From: Sandaracinus sp.
GTDB lineage: Bacteria > Myxococcota_A > Polyangia > Polyangiales > Houyiibacteriaceae
Assembly: GCA_020633125.1 (NCBI GenBank)
Contig: JACKEH010000030.1
Coordinates: forward strand, 1 to 52,937
Direction: 5' to 3'
DNA length: 52,937 nucleotides
Both the position numbers and the translations under genes were made by a program. This document shows, piece by piece, positions 43,527 to 50,892 of this stretch. The notes below the pieces were generated by a model. The model did no database searches and was not told the DNA's origin. It was given only the letters and a program-made list of their open reading frames with translations. Each line of letters begins with the position of its first letter. Positions within the stretch are counted from its first letter, which is position 1.

Positions 43527-44585
43527 TCACCCGAAGCGTTCGATCAACGTCGGTGCGATGCGGTCGAGCGCGATCACCTGATCGGCCAAGCCTCGTTCGA
43601 TCACCGCCTTCGGCATGCCGAAGACCACCGAGCTCGCTTCGTCTTGTGCGAGCACCTTGCCGCCCGCGGCCTTGAGCGCTTGCGCGCCGAGCGCACCGTC
43701 TCTGCCCATGCCCGTCATCACGAGCACCGTGGTGCGGGCGCCGAACGAACGCGCGATCGCTTGCAGCGTCACGTCAGCGGCGGGGCGGCAGCCGTGGACC
43801 GGGGGCGAGTCGAGGAGCTTCACGCGGCCGCTGGTGTCGAGCGTGAGGTGGCGGTCGCCGGGGGCGATCAAGACTTGGCCGGGCACGGGCACGTCACCGT
43901 CTTCGGCTTCGCGCACCGAGAGCGCGCTGATTCCGTCGAGTCGCGAGGCGAGCGCCTTCGTGAAGGCCTTGGGCATGTGCTGCACGATCACGACGCCGGC
44001 GCCGAAGCTCGTGGGGAGGCGCGGGATCACGCGCTCGAGCGCCGCGGGTCCGCCGGTGGAGATCGCGATCACGAGCAGCGGCGCGTCGCCGGGAAGGCTA
44101 CTGCGCATCACGCGTTCGGTCTTCGGCGCCACCGCGCGCATCGGCGAAGGCGGCGCGACCGGCACCACGCTCGGCCGGCTTCGCGCGGCGCCCTTCACTT
44201 TGCGCAGCAGGTCGTCGCGCACGCCGCTCAGATCCGTCGAGACCTCGCCGTCGGGTTTGGGCACGAAGTCCAGCGCGCCGGCCGCCAACGCGTCGAGGGT
44301 CTCCTGCGCGCCTTGCTGCGTGTGGGCCGAGAGCATGATCACCGGCACCGGCCGCTTCGCGAAGATCGCGCGCAACGCCTCCACGCCGTTCATGCGCGGC
44401 ATGTTGAAGTCCATGGTCACGACGTCGGGCTGCAGCTGCTCGACGAGCTGCACCGCTTCGGCGCCGTCTTTGCCTTGGCCGACCACCTCGATCGCCGGGT
44501 CGCTCTCGAGCGTGCGTTTGACCGCGATGCGCATGAAGGCGCTGTCGTCGACCACGAGCACGCGGATCTTCTTCTTGTCGTTCAC
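43527..44585 (-). CDS. cheB: CheB-type protein-glutamate methylesterase/deamidase
   Basis: A protein of 352 residues from a GTG at 44583-44585 with GGGGGAAG just upstream; the frame is open far upstream but the start fits the receiver domain. The receiver has VVDDSAFMR, the phospho-acceptor Asp59 (TMDFNMPRMNG) and Lys110 (FVPKP). The methylesterase domain has the catalytic triad Ser176 (AISTGGP), His203 (VQHMPKAFT) and Asp296 (MTGMGRDG). It removes methyl groups from, and deamidates, chemoreceptors when its receiver is phosphorylated. No cheA, cheR or receptor gene is nearby. It starts 17 bp after the cyclase gene's stop, so it is probably co-transcribed with it. Confidence 0.93.
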   Translation of the reverse strand: MNDKKKIRVLVVDDSAFMRIAVKRTLESDPAIEVVGQGKDGAEAVQLVEQLQPDVVTMDFNMPRMNGVEALRAIFAKRPVPVIMLSAHTQQGAQETLDALAAGALDFVPKPDGEVSTDLSGVRDDLLRKVKGAARSRPSVVPVAPPSPMRAVAPKTERVMRSSLPGDAPLLVIAISTGGPAALERVIPRLPTSFGAGVVIVQHMPKAFTKALASRLDGISALSVREAEDGDVPVPGQVLIAPGDRHLTLDTSGRVKLLDSPPVHGCRPAADVTLQAIARSFGARTTVLVMTGMGRDGALGAQALKAAGGKVLAQDEASSVVFGMPKAVIERGLADQVIALDRIAPTLIERFG

Positions 44586-44602
44586 GCGTCTTCCCCCGGC
44601 CG

Positions 44603-46354
44603 TCACCAATCGTCGTCGTCGTCGACGAATCCGTCGAGCACCCACGCCGACACCGGGCGATCGATGCCCTTGAGCGCGATGCCCGTGGTCTCGGTCGCCT
44701 TCACGTGCTCCTTCACGAGCGCGTAGGTCGTCTCGCTCATCAACACGCCGCCCTTGGGCGCGTTCGACTCGTGACGTTGCGCGCGATTCACCGCGTCGCC
44801 GATGACCGTGAAGTCGCGGCGGAAGAAGCGGCTTCCGAGGTCGCCGCGCACGCAAGGCCCCGTGTTGAGGCCGATGCGCATCACGAGCGGCACCGCTTCG
44901 CTGGTGGCGTTGAAGATCTCGAGCGCGCGCTGCATCTCCCACGCGGCGCGCACGGCGCGAAGCGCGTGGTCCTCGGGGCGCTCGGCGTCGTCTTCGAAGA
45001 TCGCCATGATCGCGTCGCCGATGAGCTTGTCGATGTCGCCGCCCTGCGCCTGAATCACCGGGCACATCGCGTCGAAATAGCCGTTGAGGTGCTCGACGAC
45101 TTGGCCTGGCGTACGGGTCGCGCTCATCGCGGTGAAGCCGGCGAGGTCGGAGAAGAGGATCGTGCGCTCCGCTTCTTCGGCGCGGTAGTCGTAGAGCCCG
45201 CCGACCGCTTGTTGCTCGGCGGCTTTGACGGCGGCCTTCGAGATGTAGAGTCGCGACGCGTCCTTGTAGGCACGAAGCCGACGCTCCGCGAGCATGCGCT
45301 CGACGAGCGCGACGAGCTTGTCGGCGCCGAAGGGTTTGACGAGGTAAGCAGTGAGGCCCGCAGCGCGCATCTGCGCGCGGTCGCGTTTGCTGTCGCGCGC
45401 GGTGAGCATCAGCACCGGCAGGTCTTTCGTGCTCGCTTCACGTTTGAGCGCGTGCACGAGCTCGAAGCCGGTCATCTCCGGCATGTCGTAGTCGGTGACC
45501 ACGAGCTCGAAGGAGCCGACCTTCGCTTTTTCGAAGGCTTCGCGGCCGTCGCTCGCGGTCGTGACCTCGAAGCCTTGGCGGGTGAGCGCGTCGGCCACCA
45601 GGTGTCGCACCGCGGGCGAGTCGTCGGCGACCAAGACCGGCTCACGCCCGCCGAGCGCGTTCTCGGCGAGCAGGTCGCGCACGCGCCCGAGCAGGTCTTC
45701 GGCGACCACCGGTTTGACCACGTAGTCGTCGGCGCCGGCGTCGAAGCCTCGCTCGAGGTCGGCCGCTTCGCCGAGGGTCGAGCACAAGATCACCGGCAAG
45801 TGCGCGGTCTCCGGTGCGGCCTTGAGCGCGAGGCAGAGTTGGTAGCCGTCGCGGCGCGGCATCTCGACGTCGCTGATCACGAGGTCGGGCCGCACCTTCG
45901 CGACGAGCGCGAGCGCTTCCTCGCCGTCCATCGCGTCTTCGACCACGTAGCCTTCCTCGCGCAGCAACGCGCCGACGTGGCGATGCACGAGGTCGCTGTC
46001 GTCGGCGAGCACGATCACACGCTCGGTTCGCGTCGAGACCCCGAGCGCGGCCATCACGTCGGCGGGGCCGAAGGGCGCCGCGAGAAAGCCGGCGAGCCGC
46101 GCCGCGCGAGCGGCTTCGCGATCGCTCGGGTCGGTGCCCACGAGCACGACGGGCGCGTGCCGAAGCTCGGGCGGAAGCGCGAGGGCGTCGCCGCCCGGAA
46201 GCCTTCGCGCGACGAAGGCGGCTTCGGCCTCGGGCATCGCGCGCCGCAGCTCGGCGCCGTCGCGGACGTGAAGCACGTCGTGGCCCGCGGCCCGAAGTGG
46301 GCTCGCGAGCGCCTCGGCGAGGCTCCGGGTGCTGGAGGCGACGACGACGCGCAC
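44603..46354 (-). CDS. Triple-receiver class III adenylate/guanylate cyclase
   Basis: A protein of 583 residues from a GTG at 46352-46354 (VRVVVASSTRSLAEAL). Residues 1-105 have a receiver-like fold but no acidic pocket or phospho-acceptor. Receiver 2 (about 110-230) has LADDSDL, Asp162 (VISDVEMP) and KP. Receiver 3 (about 236-355) has VADDSPAVR, Asp288 (VVTDYDMP) and VKPF. The class III cyclase domain (about 395-575) has FSDLAGFTAM (metal Asp403), GDIDKLIGDAIMAIF (metal Asp447) and HESNAPKGGVLMS. It probably makes cAMP (or cGMP) in response to phosphorylation. First gene of the operon ending in cheB; divergent from the gene at 46538. Confidence 0.9.
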   Translation of the reverse strand: MRVVVASSTRSLAEALASPLRAAGHDVLHVRDGAELRRAMPEAEAAFVARRLPGGDALALPPELRHAPVVLVGTDPSDREAARAARLAGFLAAPFGPADVMAALGVSTRTERVIVLADDSDLVHRHVGALLREEGYVVEDAMDGEEALALVAKVRPDLVISDVEMPRRDGYQLCLALKAAPETAHLPVILCSTLGEAADLERGFDAGADDYVVKPVVAEDLLGRVRDLLAENALGGREPVLVADDSPAVRHLVADALTRQGFEVTTASDGREAFEKAKVGSFELVVTDYDMPEMTGFELVHALKREASTKDLPVLMLTARDSKRDRAQMRAAGLTAYLVKPFGADKLVALVERMLAERRLRAYKDASRLYISKAAVKAAEQQAVGGLYDYRAEEAERTILFSDLAGFTAMSATRTPGQVVEHLNGYFDAMCPVIQAQGGDIDKLIGDAIMAIFEDDAERPEDHALRAVRAAWEMQRALEIFNATSEAVPLVMRIGLNTGPCVRGDLGSRFFRRDFTVIGDAVNRAQRHESNAPKGGVLMSETTYALVKEHVKATETTGIALKGIDRPVSAWVLDGFVDDDDDW

Positions 46355-46537
46355 GGGGCACGAGGGTAACGCGTCCGGCGGGGGAAACGCGCTCCTTCCG
46401 TTCGGCGCGCGACGCGGCGACCCGGGGCCGCGAGCGTCGCGCGTGAAGGCGCGCCGCCAAACCACCGAATTCTTGCCGCGCGAGCGGACCTCGTTTTCAG
46501 ACGCCTTCGAAGGCACGAGGGCTGGTAAGCTGCGGTC

Positions 46538-47848
46538 ATGCGCGCGCTCGTCGTCGACGACTCCGCGGCGATGCGTCGGTTGCTCGCCGAGATCGTCCGC
46601 GAGCGCGGTTACGAGGTGGTCGCGCTCGAGTCGGGCGAAGAAGCGCTCGCCGCGCACGACGCGGAGCCTTTCGATCTCTTCCTCGTCGACTGGACCCTGC
46701 CGGGTCTCAGTGGGGTCGAGCTCTGCCGTGCCTTGCGGAGTCGGCCCGACGGCGACCGTCCGACGATCGTCGTGATCACCGGCCGCAGCCGACCGGAGGA
46801 TGTGCACGCGGTCTTGGACGCCGGCGCGGACGACTTCGTACCGAAGCCCATCGACGCCGACCGTTTGCGGACTCGGCTGGTGGTCGCGAGCCGTCGCGCG
46901 CGGGGGCACACACACGCCACGCCGCCGGAGCTCGGGGTGTTGGCGGCGGCGGTCGACGCGGTGTTGCTGGTGCGTGGCGACCGGGTCGTCGACGCCAACG
47001 TGGCCGCCGCGTTGGGCTTGGGCCACGACTCGGTTCCGTCGTTGGTCGGCGCCGCGCTCTCCGGCTTGGTGCACGCCGACGATCGTGCGGCGCTCGCGAC
47101 CCCGGGCGGGCCGCGACGCGTTCGTCTGCGGCGTCGTGACGGGAGCTTCACGAGCTTCGAGGCCACGACCGCGCTCGATCCGAGCTCGGGCGCGGCGTTG
47201 GTGGTGGGCCGCGTCGCGTCGCAGGGCGCGCGTGACGTGCGGGAGCTGATCGAGACCCGCATCGCCGGGACTTCGTTGTTGCTCGAAGGGCTCGCGCAGG
47301 CGTGGAGCGATCCGCTGCAGCGGGTGTTGGGCACCAAGCTCCCGGACGAAGCGCGGGAGGATCTACGCCACGTCGCGGAGCTCGTCGGGACGGTGCACGC
47401 GATCGCCGACGACGATCGCGGCGCGCCGCGGACTCCCTCGCTCGCGGTCGTGACGTCGTGCCTGCAGATCGCGCGGGTGTCGTTGCGGCGACGGGCCCGC
47501 GTGGAGATCGACGTACGCGCGCTTCCCGAGCTGGCGATCTCGTCGGCGCGCCTCGCGCAGGTCGTGCTGGGCATCGCCGAGGCGCTCTTGCCGCACGTCG
47601 AAGAGGTGGCGCCGGCGACGTTGACCGCGCGTGGTCTCACCGACCCGCGGGGTTGGCTGGCGTTGAACGTCACGCTTCGTGGCGAGCGTCGGCCGACGCG
47701 TGCGCGGGACCTCGTCGATCCGACGACCAGCGCGGCCGGGCTCGTGGTCGCCCGCACGCTCACGGTGCATGCGGGCGGTACGCTGGACGTGGAGCTCACG
47801 GAAGACGACGCGTTGGTGGTCGACGTGCGGATTCCGCCGCGCCTCTGA
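46538..47848 (+). CDS. Receiver-PAS-like protein with degenerate kinase-like C-terminus
   Basis: A protein of 436 residues. The receiver (1-120) is complete: VVDDSAAMRRL, Asp51 (FLVDWTLPGLSG) and FVPKP. A PAS-like segment follows at about 125-225 (LLVRGDRVVDANVAAALGLG ... HADDRAAL ... RRRDGSFTSFEATTAL). The remaining 200 residues have a helical stretch and a part resembling a histidine-kinase ATPase fold (SARLAQVVLGIAEALLPHVEE, a G1-like ARTLTVHAGGTLDVELTEDDALVVDVRIP ending), but there is no phospho-accepting His motif or clear N-box, so it is probably not an active kinase. Divergent from the cyclase gene across 183 bp and probably part of the same signalling system. Confidence 0.78.
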   Translation: MRALVVDDSAAMRRLLAEIVRERGYEVVALESGEEALAAHDAEPFDLFLVDWTLPGLSGVELCRALRSRPDGDRPTIVVITGRSRPEDVHAVLDAGADDFVPKPIDADRLRTRLVVASRRARGHTHATPPELGVLAAAVDAVLLVRGDRVVDANVAAALGLGHDSVPSLVGAALSGLVHADDRAALATPGGPRRVRLRRRDGSFTSFEATTALDPSSGAALVVGRVASQGARDVRELIETRIAGTSLLLEGLAQAWSDPLQRVLGTKLPDEAREDLRHVAELVGTVHAIADDDRGAPRTPSLAVVTSCLQIARVSLRRRARVEIDVRALPELAISSARLAQVVLGIAEALLPHVEEVAPATLTARGLTDPRGWLALNVTLRGERRPTRARDLVDPTTSAAGLVVARTLTVHAGGTLDVELTEDDALVVDVRIPPRL

Positions 47849-47880
47849 TCTCGCGCGACGCGCACTCGTAGTCGGGAGTA

Positions 47881-48262
47881 CCCGCGCCCGTGCCCGTGCC
47901 CGTGCCCGTGCCCGTGCCCGAAGTCGGCGAGACGGAGACGGAGTCCGAGACGGAGACGGGGTCCGAGACGGAGACGGAGTCCGAGACGGCGACGGAGTCC
48001 GAGACGGCGACGGAGTCCGAGACGGAGACGGAGACGGAGTCCGCGACGGAGACGGAGTCCGAGACGGCGACGGAGACGGCGACGGAGTCCGAGACGGCGA
48101 CGGAGACGGAGTCCGCGACGGAGACGGAGACCGCGACGGAGACGGAGACCGCGACAAAAACGGAGACGGAATCGGTGTCCCGAGTCGACACCGCGGCTTC
48201 GGGCACGGGCACGGGCACGGGCACGGGCACGGGCACGGGCACGGGCACGGGCACGGGCACGC
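47881..48262. repeat. GTGCCC array - GAGACGGAGTCC array - GGGCAC array
   Basis: Three consecutive arrays: GTGCCC (about 47881-47921, six units), a mixed GAGACGGAGTCC/GAGACGGCGACG array (47925-48156) and GGGCAC (48196-48262, about 11 units). The outer two are reverse complements of each other, so the whole block can fold as a stem with the middle array in the loop. It follows the stop at 47848 by 33 bases and ends 15 bases before the tRNA terminator. Confidence 0.9.
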
Positions 48263-48275
48263 ACGGTGGACGGAA

Positions 48276-48303
48276 CGAAAAACGCCGCCTGAAGAGGCGG
48301 CGT
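48276..48303 (-). terminator. Intrinsic terminator of the tRNA-Met gene
   Basis: On the minus strand, just after the CCA end, the stem ACGCCGCCT / AGGCGGCGT around CTTC is followed by TTTTT. Confidence 0.9.
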
Positions 48304-48379
48304 GGTGGCGATGACGGGATTCGAACCTGTGACCTAGCGCGTATGAAACGCCCGCTCTAACCAACTGAGCTACATCGCC
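48303..48379 (-). tRNA. tRNA-Met (CAT), elongator type, CCA encoded
   Basis: The minus-strand acceptor arms GGCGATG / CATCGCC pair perfectly. The D arm is GCTCAGTTGGTTAGAGC, the anticodon loop is TTCATAC (anticodon CAT) and the T arm is ACAGG-TTCGAAT-CCCGT. A discriminator A and an encoded CCA follow (48303-48305). The D/T-arm sequences and GGTCACAGGTTCGAA core match elongator tRNA-Met, and a G1-C72 pair argues against an initiator. A tRNA-Ile2 reading with lysidine cannot be fully excluded from sequence. The 48380-48959 stretch upstream holds no convincing gene. Confidence 0.93.
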
Positions 48380-48959
48380 AGCGAGGGAGGCGGAATATTG
48401 GCGGCGCTTTCCGTCGTGTCAATCGGCTTTCGCATCGCCGACGGAATCGGTGGCCCGGGGCCGTGATGGACCTCGTCGCGACCCTCGTGAGGGCCGGTGG
48501 CGCCGAGCTCGGCGCACCTTCGGGCGACGAAGACCGGGGCACCGAAGCTCGCGACCTGGAGGGTGGCGCGATGGCCGTGGCGTCTCGACCTCACGACCCT
48601 CGTCGCAGGGTCCGGCCGCGCGCTCGTTCCGACGCGCTCCATGCCCCGCTCGAAATCGGTTTCGCACACGTCCGAGCGCGCCTGCGCGAAGCTGCGCATG
48701 CCTCGTACTGGAAGCGCCACCAGCCACGGCAACTGCGTTGGTCGGCTCGAATCGCCCGCTTTTCGTGGGTGTGAGCGAAGGCGTCCTCTGAGCCGGGACC
48801 ACTCGACCCCACATGTCGCCCACTGGGCGCGAGATGGAATGAAGCTCGCGCGATTCCTCACGCCGTCAGGCGGTGCCCGGCACGTGCCTTGCGACTGCTG
48901 CGCCGGTGCGGTCGAGCCCCCTCGCGAGGCGAGCGGCGAGCCGACCGGGAGAAGGATTC

Positions 48960-50432
48960 ATGAAGAAGGTTTCGCTTTGGATGTGTGCCGCCGCCCTCGT
49001 GGGTTGCGCGGCCGAGCCGGCCCTCAAGGACGGCGACGTGCTTTCGACCGAGGAGCTCGAGCTCCGCACCGACCGCCGCGCCGACGCCGCGTCGCCCTTC
49101 CAGGGTGACCTCGCGTGGTGCGATTGGAGCGAAGGTGCGCTCTCGGCGCGTCGCCCCTACCACACGTGGGGCTTCTCGATGGACACCTCGTGCGAGAGCG
49201 GTCTCGTCGATCTCGCCAGCCGCGCGGGCGACGACACGTTCCTCCAGGTCTACTACAACGATGGCGGCCGCTGGGCGCTGCTCAGCCAGAACGACGACTG
49301 CACGAGCGGCACGCTCAACAGCTGCGTCGAGGGTGGCTTCGCTGCCGGTGAGTACCTCGCCGTCGCGTCGACCTACCGCTACATGCGCTTCGGCATCCCG
49401 ACCCGCGCGACCTACAGCCTCCGCGTCGTCTGCCGCGACGAAGCCGGCGAGTGCGTCGACCCCGACGCCGCCAAGCCCTGTGGCGCGCGCCTCGGCAACA
49501 CCTGCTCGGACGACGAGTACTGCTTCTTCACGCCCGAGGCGATCTGCGGCTTCGCCGACGCGACCGGCGTCTGCGTCGCGCGTCCGGATGGCTTCAACCG
49601 TCTCCCCGCGCCCGTCTGCGGCTGCGACGGCATGACCTACCCGAACGAGTCGGTCGCGGCCTACAACGGCGTCAGCGTTCAGCACGAGGGCGCCTGCGAG
49701 GGCGAGCCCGAGGGCCAGGCCTGCGGCAGCCGCGGTCTTCCCGCGTGCCCGGCGGACCAGTTCTGCAACTTCCCCGTCGACGCGATGTGCGGCGCGACGG
49801 ACCGTCCGGGCGTCTGCTCGGTCCGTCCGGAGATCTGCACGCGTGAGTACGCGCCGGTCTGCGGCTGCGACGGCCGCACCTACAGCAACGCCTGCGAGGC
49901 CGCCGGTGCCGGCGTCTCCGTGGAGCACCAGGGCGCCTGCGAAGCGACCGAGACCGCCTGCGGCGGGCTCCTCGGCCTGACCTGCCCCGAGGGCCAGTTC
50001 TGCAGCTACGCCGCCGACGCGATGTGCGGCGCGGCCGACCAGACCGGCGTCTGCGCGCCGCAGCCCGAGGCCTGCATCGCGCTCTACCAGCCCGTCTGCG
50101 GCTGCGACGACCGCACCTACGGCAACGCGTGCAACGCCGCGCAGCACGGCATCTCGGTGGCCTACCAGGGCGAGTGCCGTCGCGCCGGCAACGGCGAGGG
50201 TGAGATCTGCGGCGGCATCGCCGGCTTCCTCTGCGCCGAGGGCCTTCGTTGCGACATGTCGTTCAACGAGTTCTGCGGTGCGGACCTCGCGGGCTTCTGC
50301 GTCGTCGACGAGCCGGTCGCGTGCACGCGCGAGTACAACCCGGTCTGCGGTTGCGACGGCCGAACCTACTCGAACGACTGCAACCGCCGCGCGGCGGGCG
50401 TTCCGTTCAACCACGCCGGCGCCTGTCGCTGA
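48960..50432 (+). CDS. Multi-Kazal-domain secreted lipoprotein
   Basis: A protein of 490 residues from the ATG at 48960 with GGGAGAAGGA about 5-14 bases upstream. The signal MKKVSLWMCAAALVGC ends in a lipobox (Cys16). After a beta-rich N-terminal domain (about 40-170, WCDWSEGALSARRPYHTWGF and LAVASTYRYMRFG) come four Kazal-type modules, each with the signature C-x-x-x-Y-x-PVCGCDG-x-TY-x-N; the clearest are YAPVCGCDGRTYSNAC and YNPVCGCDGRTYSNDC. Between them lie short Cys modules (GQFCSYAADAMCGA). Kazal domains inhibit serine proteases in animals. In bacteria they are less common, and this protein may protect against the cell's own secreted proteases or those of prey. A terminator follows. Confidence 0.9.
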   Translation: MKKVSLWMCAAALVGCAAEPALKDGDVLSTEELELRTDRRADAASPFQGDLAWCDWSEGALSARRPYHTWGFSMDTSCESGLVDLASRAGDDTFLQVYYNDGGRWALLSQNDDCTSGTLNSCVEGGFAAGEYLAVASTYRYMRFGIPTRATYSLRVVCRDEAGECVDPDAAKPCGARLGNTCSDDEYCFFTPEAICGFADATGVCVARPDGFNRLPAPVCGCDGMTYPNESVAAYNGVSVQHEGACEGEPEGQACGSRGLPACPADQFCNFPVDAMCGATDRPGVCSVRPEICTREYAPVCGCDGRTYSNACEAAGAGVSVEHQGACEATETACGGLLGLTCPEGQFCSYAADAMCGAADQTGVCAPQPEACIALYQPVCGCDDRTYGNACNAAQHGISVAYQGECRRAGNGEGEICGGIAGFLCAEGLRCDMSFNEFCGADLAGFCVVDEPVACTREYNPVCGCDGRTYSNDCNRRAAGVPFNHAGACR

Positions 50433-50472
50433 AAACGTCGAGCGTTTCGTGCGCTCCGGCTTGCTTTGAGAG

Positions 50473-50504
50473 GCCGCGTCCCGAAAGGGGCGCGGTTTTT
50501 CTTT
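50473..50504 (+). terminator. Intrinsic terminator of the Kazal gene
   Basis: The stem CCGCGTCCC / GGGGCGCGG around GAAA (one G-T pair) is followed by TTTTTCTTTT. Confidence 0.85.
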
Positions 50505-50564
50505 TGGGGCTCGAACGGTGCTCGGGTCGGCGGAGACGGAGTTCGCATTCTGACGCGAGCACGG

Positions 50565-50870
50565 CACCAGAACCGCGCTTCGCGCCTCCGAGACAGAGTC
50601 GGAGACGGCGCTTCGCGCCACCGCCGCTGCGCGGCCTCACGGCTTCGCCGACACCGCGCTTCGCGCGACGAACGCCCACGAAACGTGGTCGATTCGTAGC
50701 GTAGTCGAGCCTGAGAAGTGGGGGCGGCACGTCGAAGAATCGTTCGGAGACGTACACCGCTTCGCGCCATGGACGGAGACCGCGCCTCGCGCCACGGAGA
50801 AGGAGACCGAGCCACACCGCTTCGCGACCGTCTCCACCGCGCTTCGCGCCTCGGAGACGGTTGGCCCCGT
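50565..50870 (-). repeat. Second copy of the dispersed repeat element
   Basis: In reverse orientation to 32160-32735: the leader copy (about 50665-50750 read on the minus strand) shares TCTTCGACG, TCAGGCTCG and TACGAATCGAC with the first copy. It is followed toward lower coordinates by GCGCGAAGCGCGGTGTCGG and GCCGTGAGGCCGC. Fragments such as ACCGCTTCGCG and GGAGACCG extend the array to about 50870. It fills the gap between the Kazal and Sel1 genes. Confidence 0.8.
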
Positions 50871-50892
50871 CGCTCCTGTGTTCGCGCCGCCC

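Noticed and set aside
40358..43675. 1105-residue plus-strand open frame
   Set aside because: It covers the phospholipase D and propeller genes on the other strand; its residues are a mirrored, His/Arg/Glu-rich shadow.
48380..48959. Several overlapping open frames of 60-200 codons upstream of the Kazal gene
   Set aside because: No signal, domain, start context or consistent strand; treated as non-coding.
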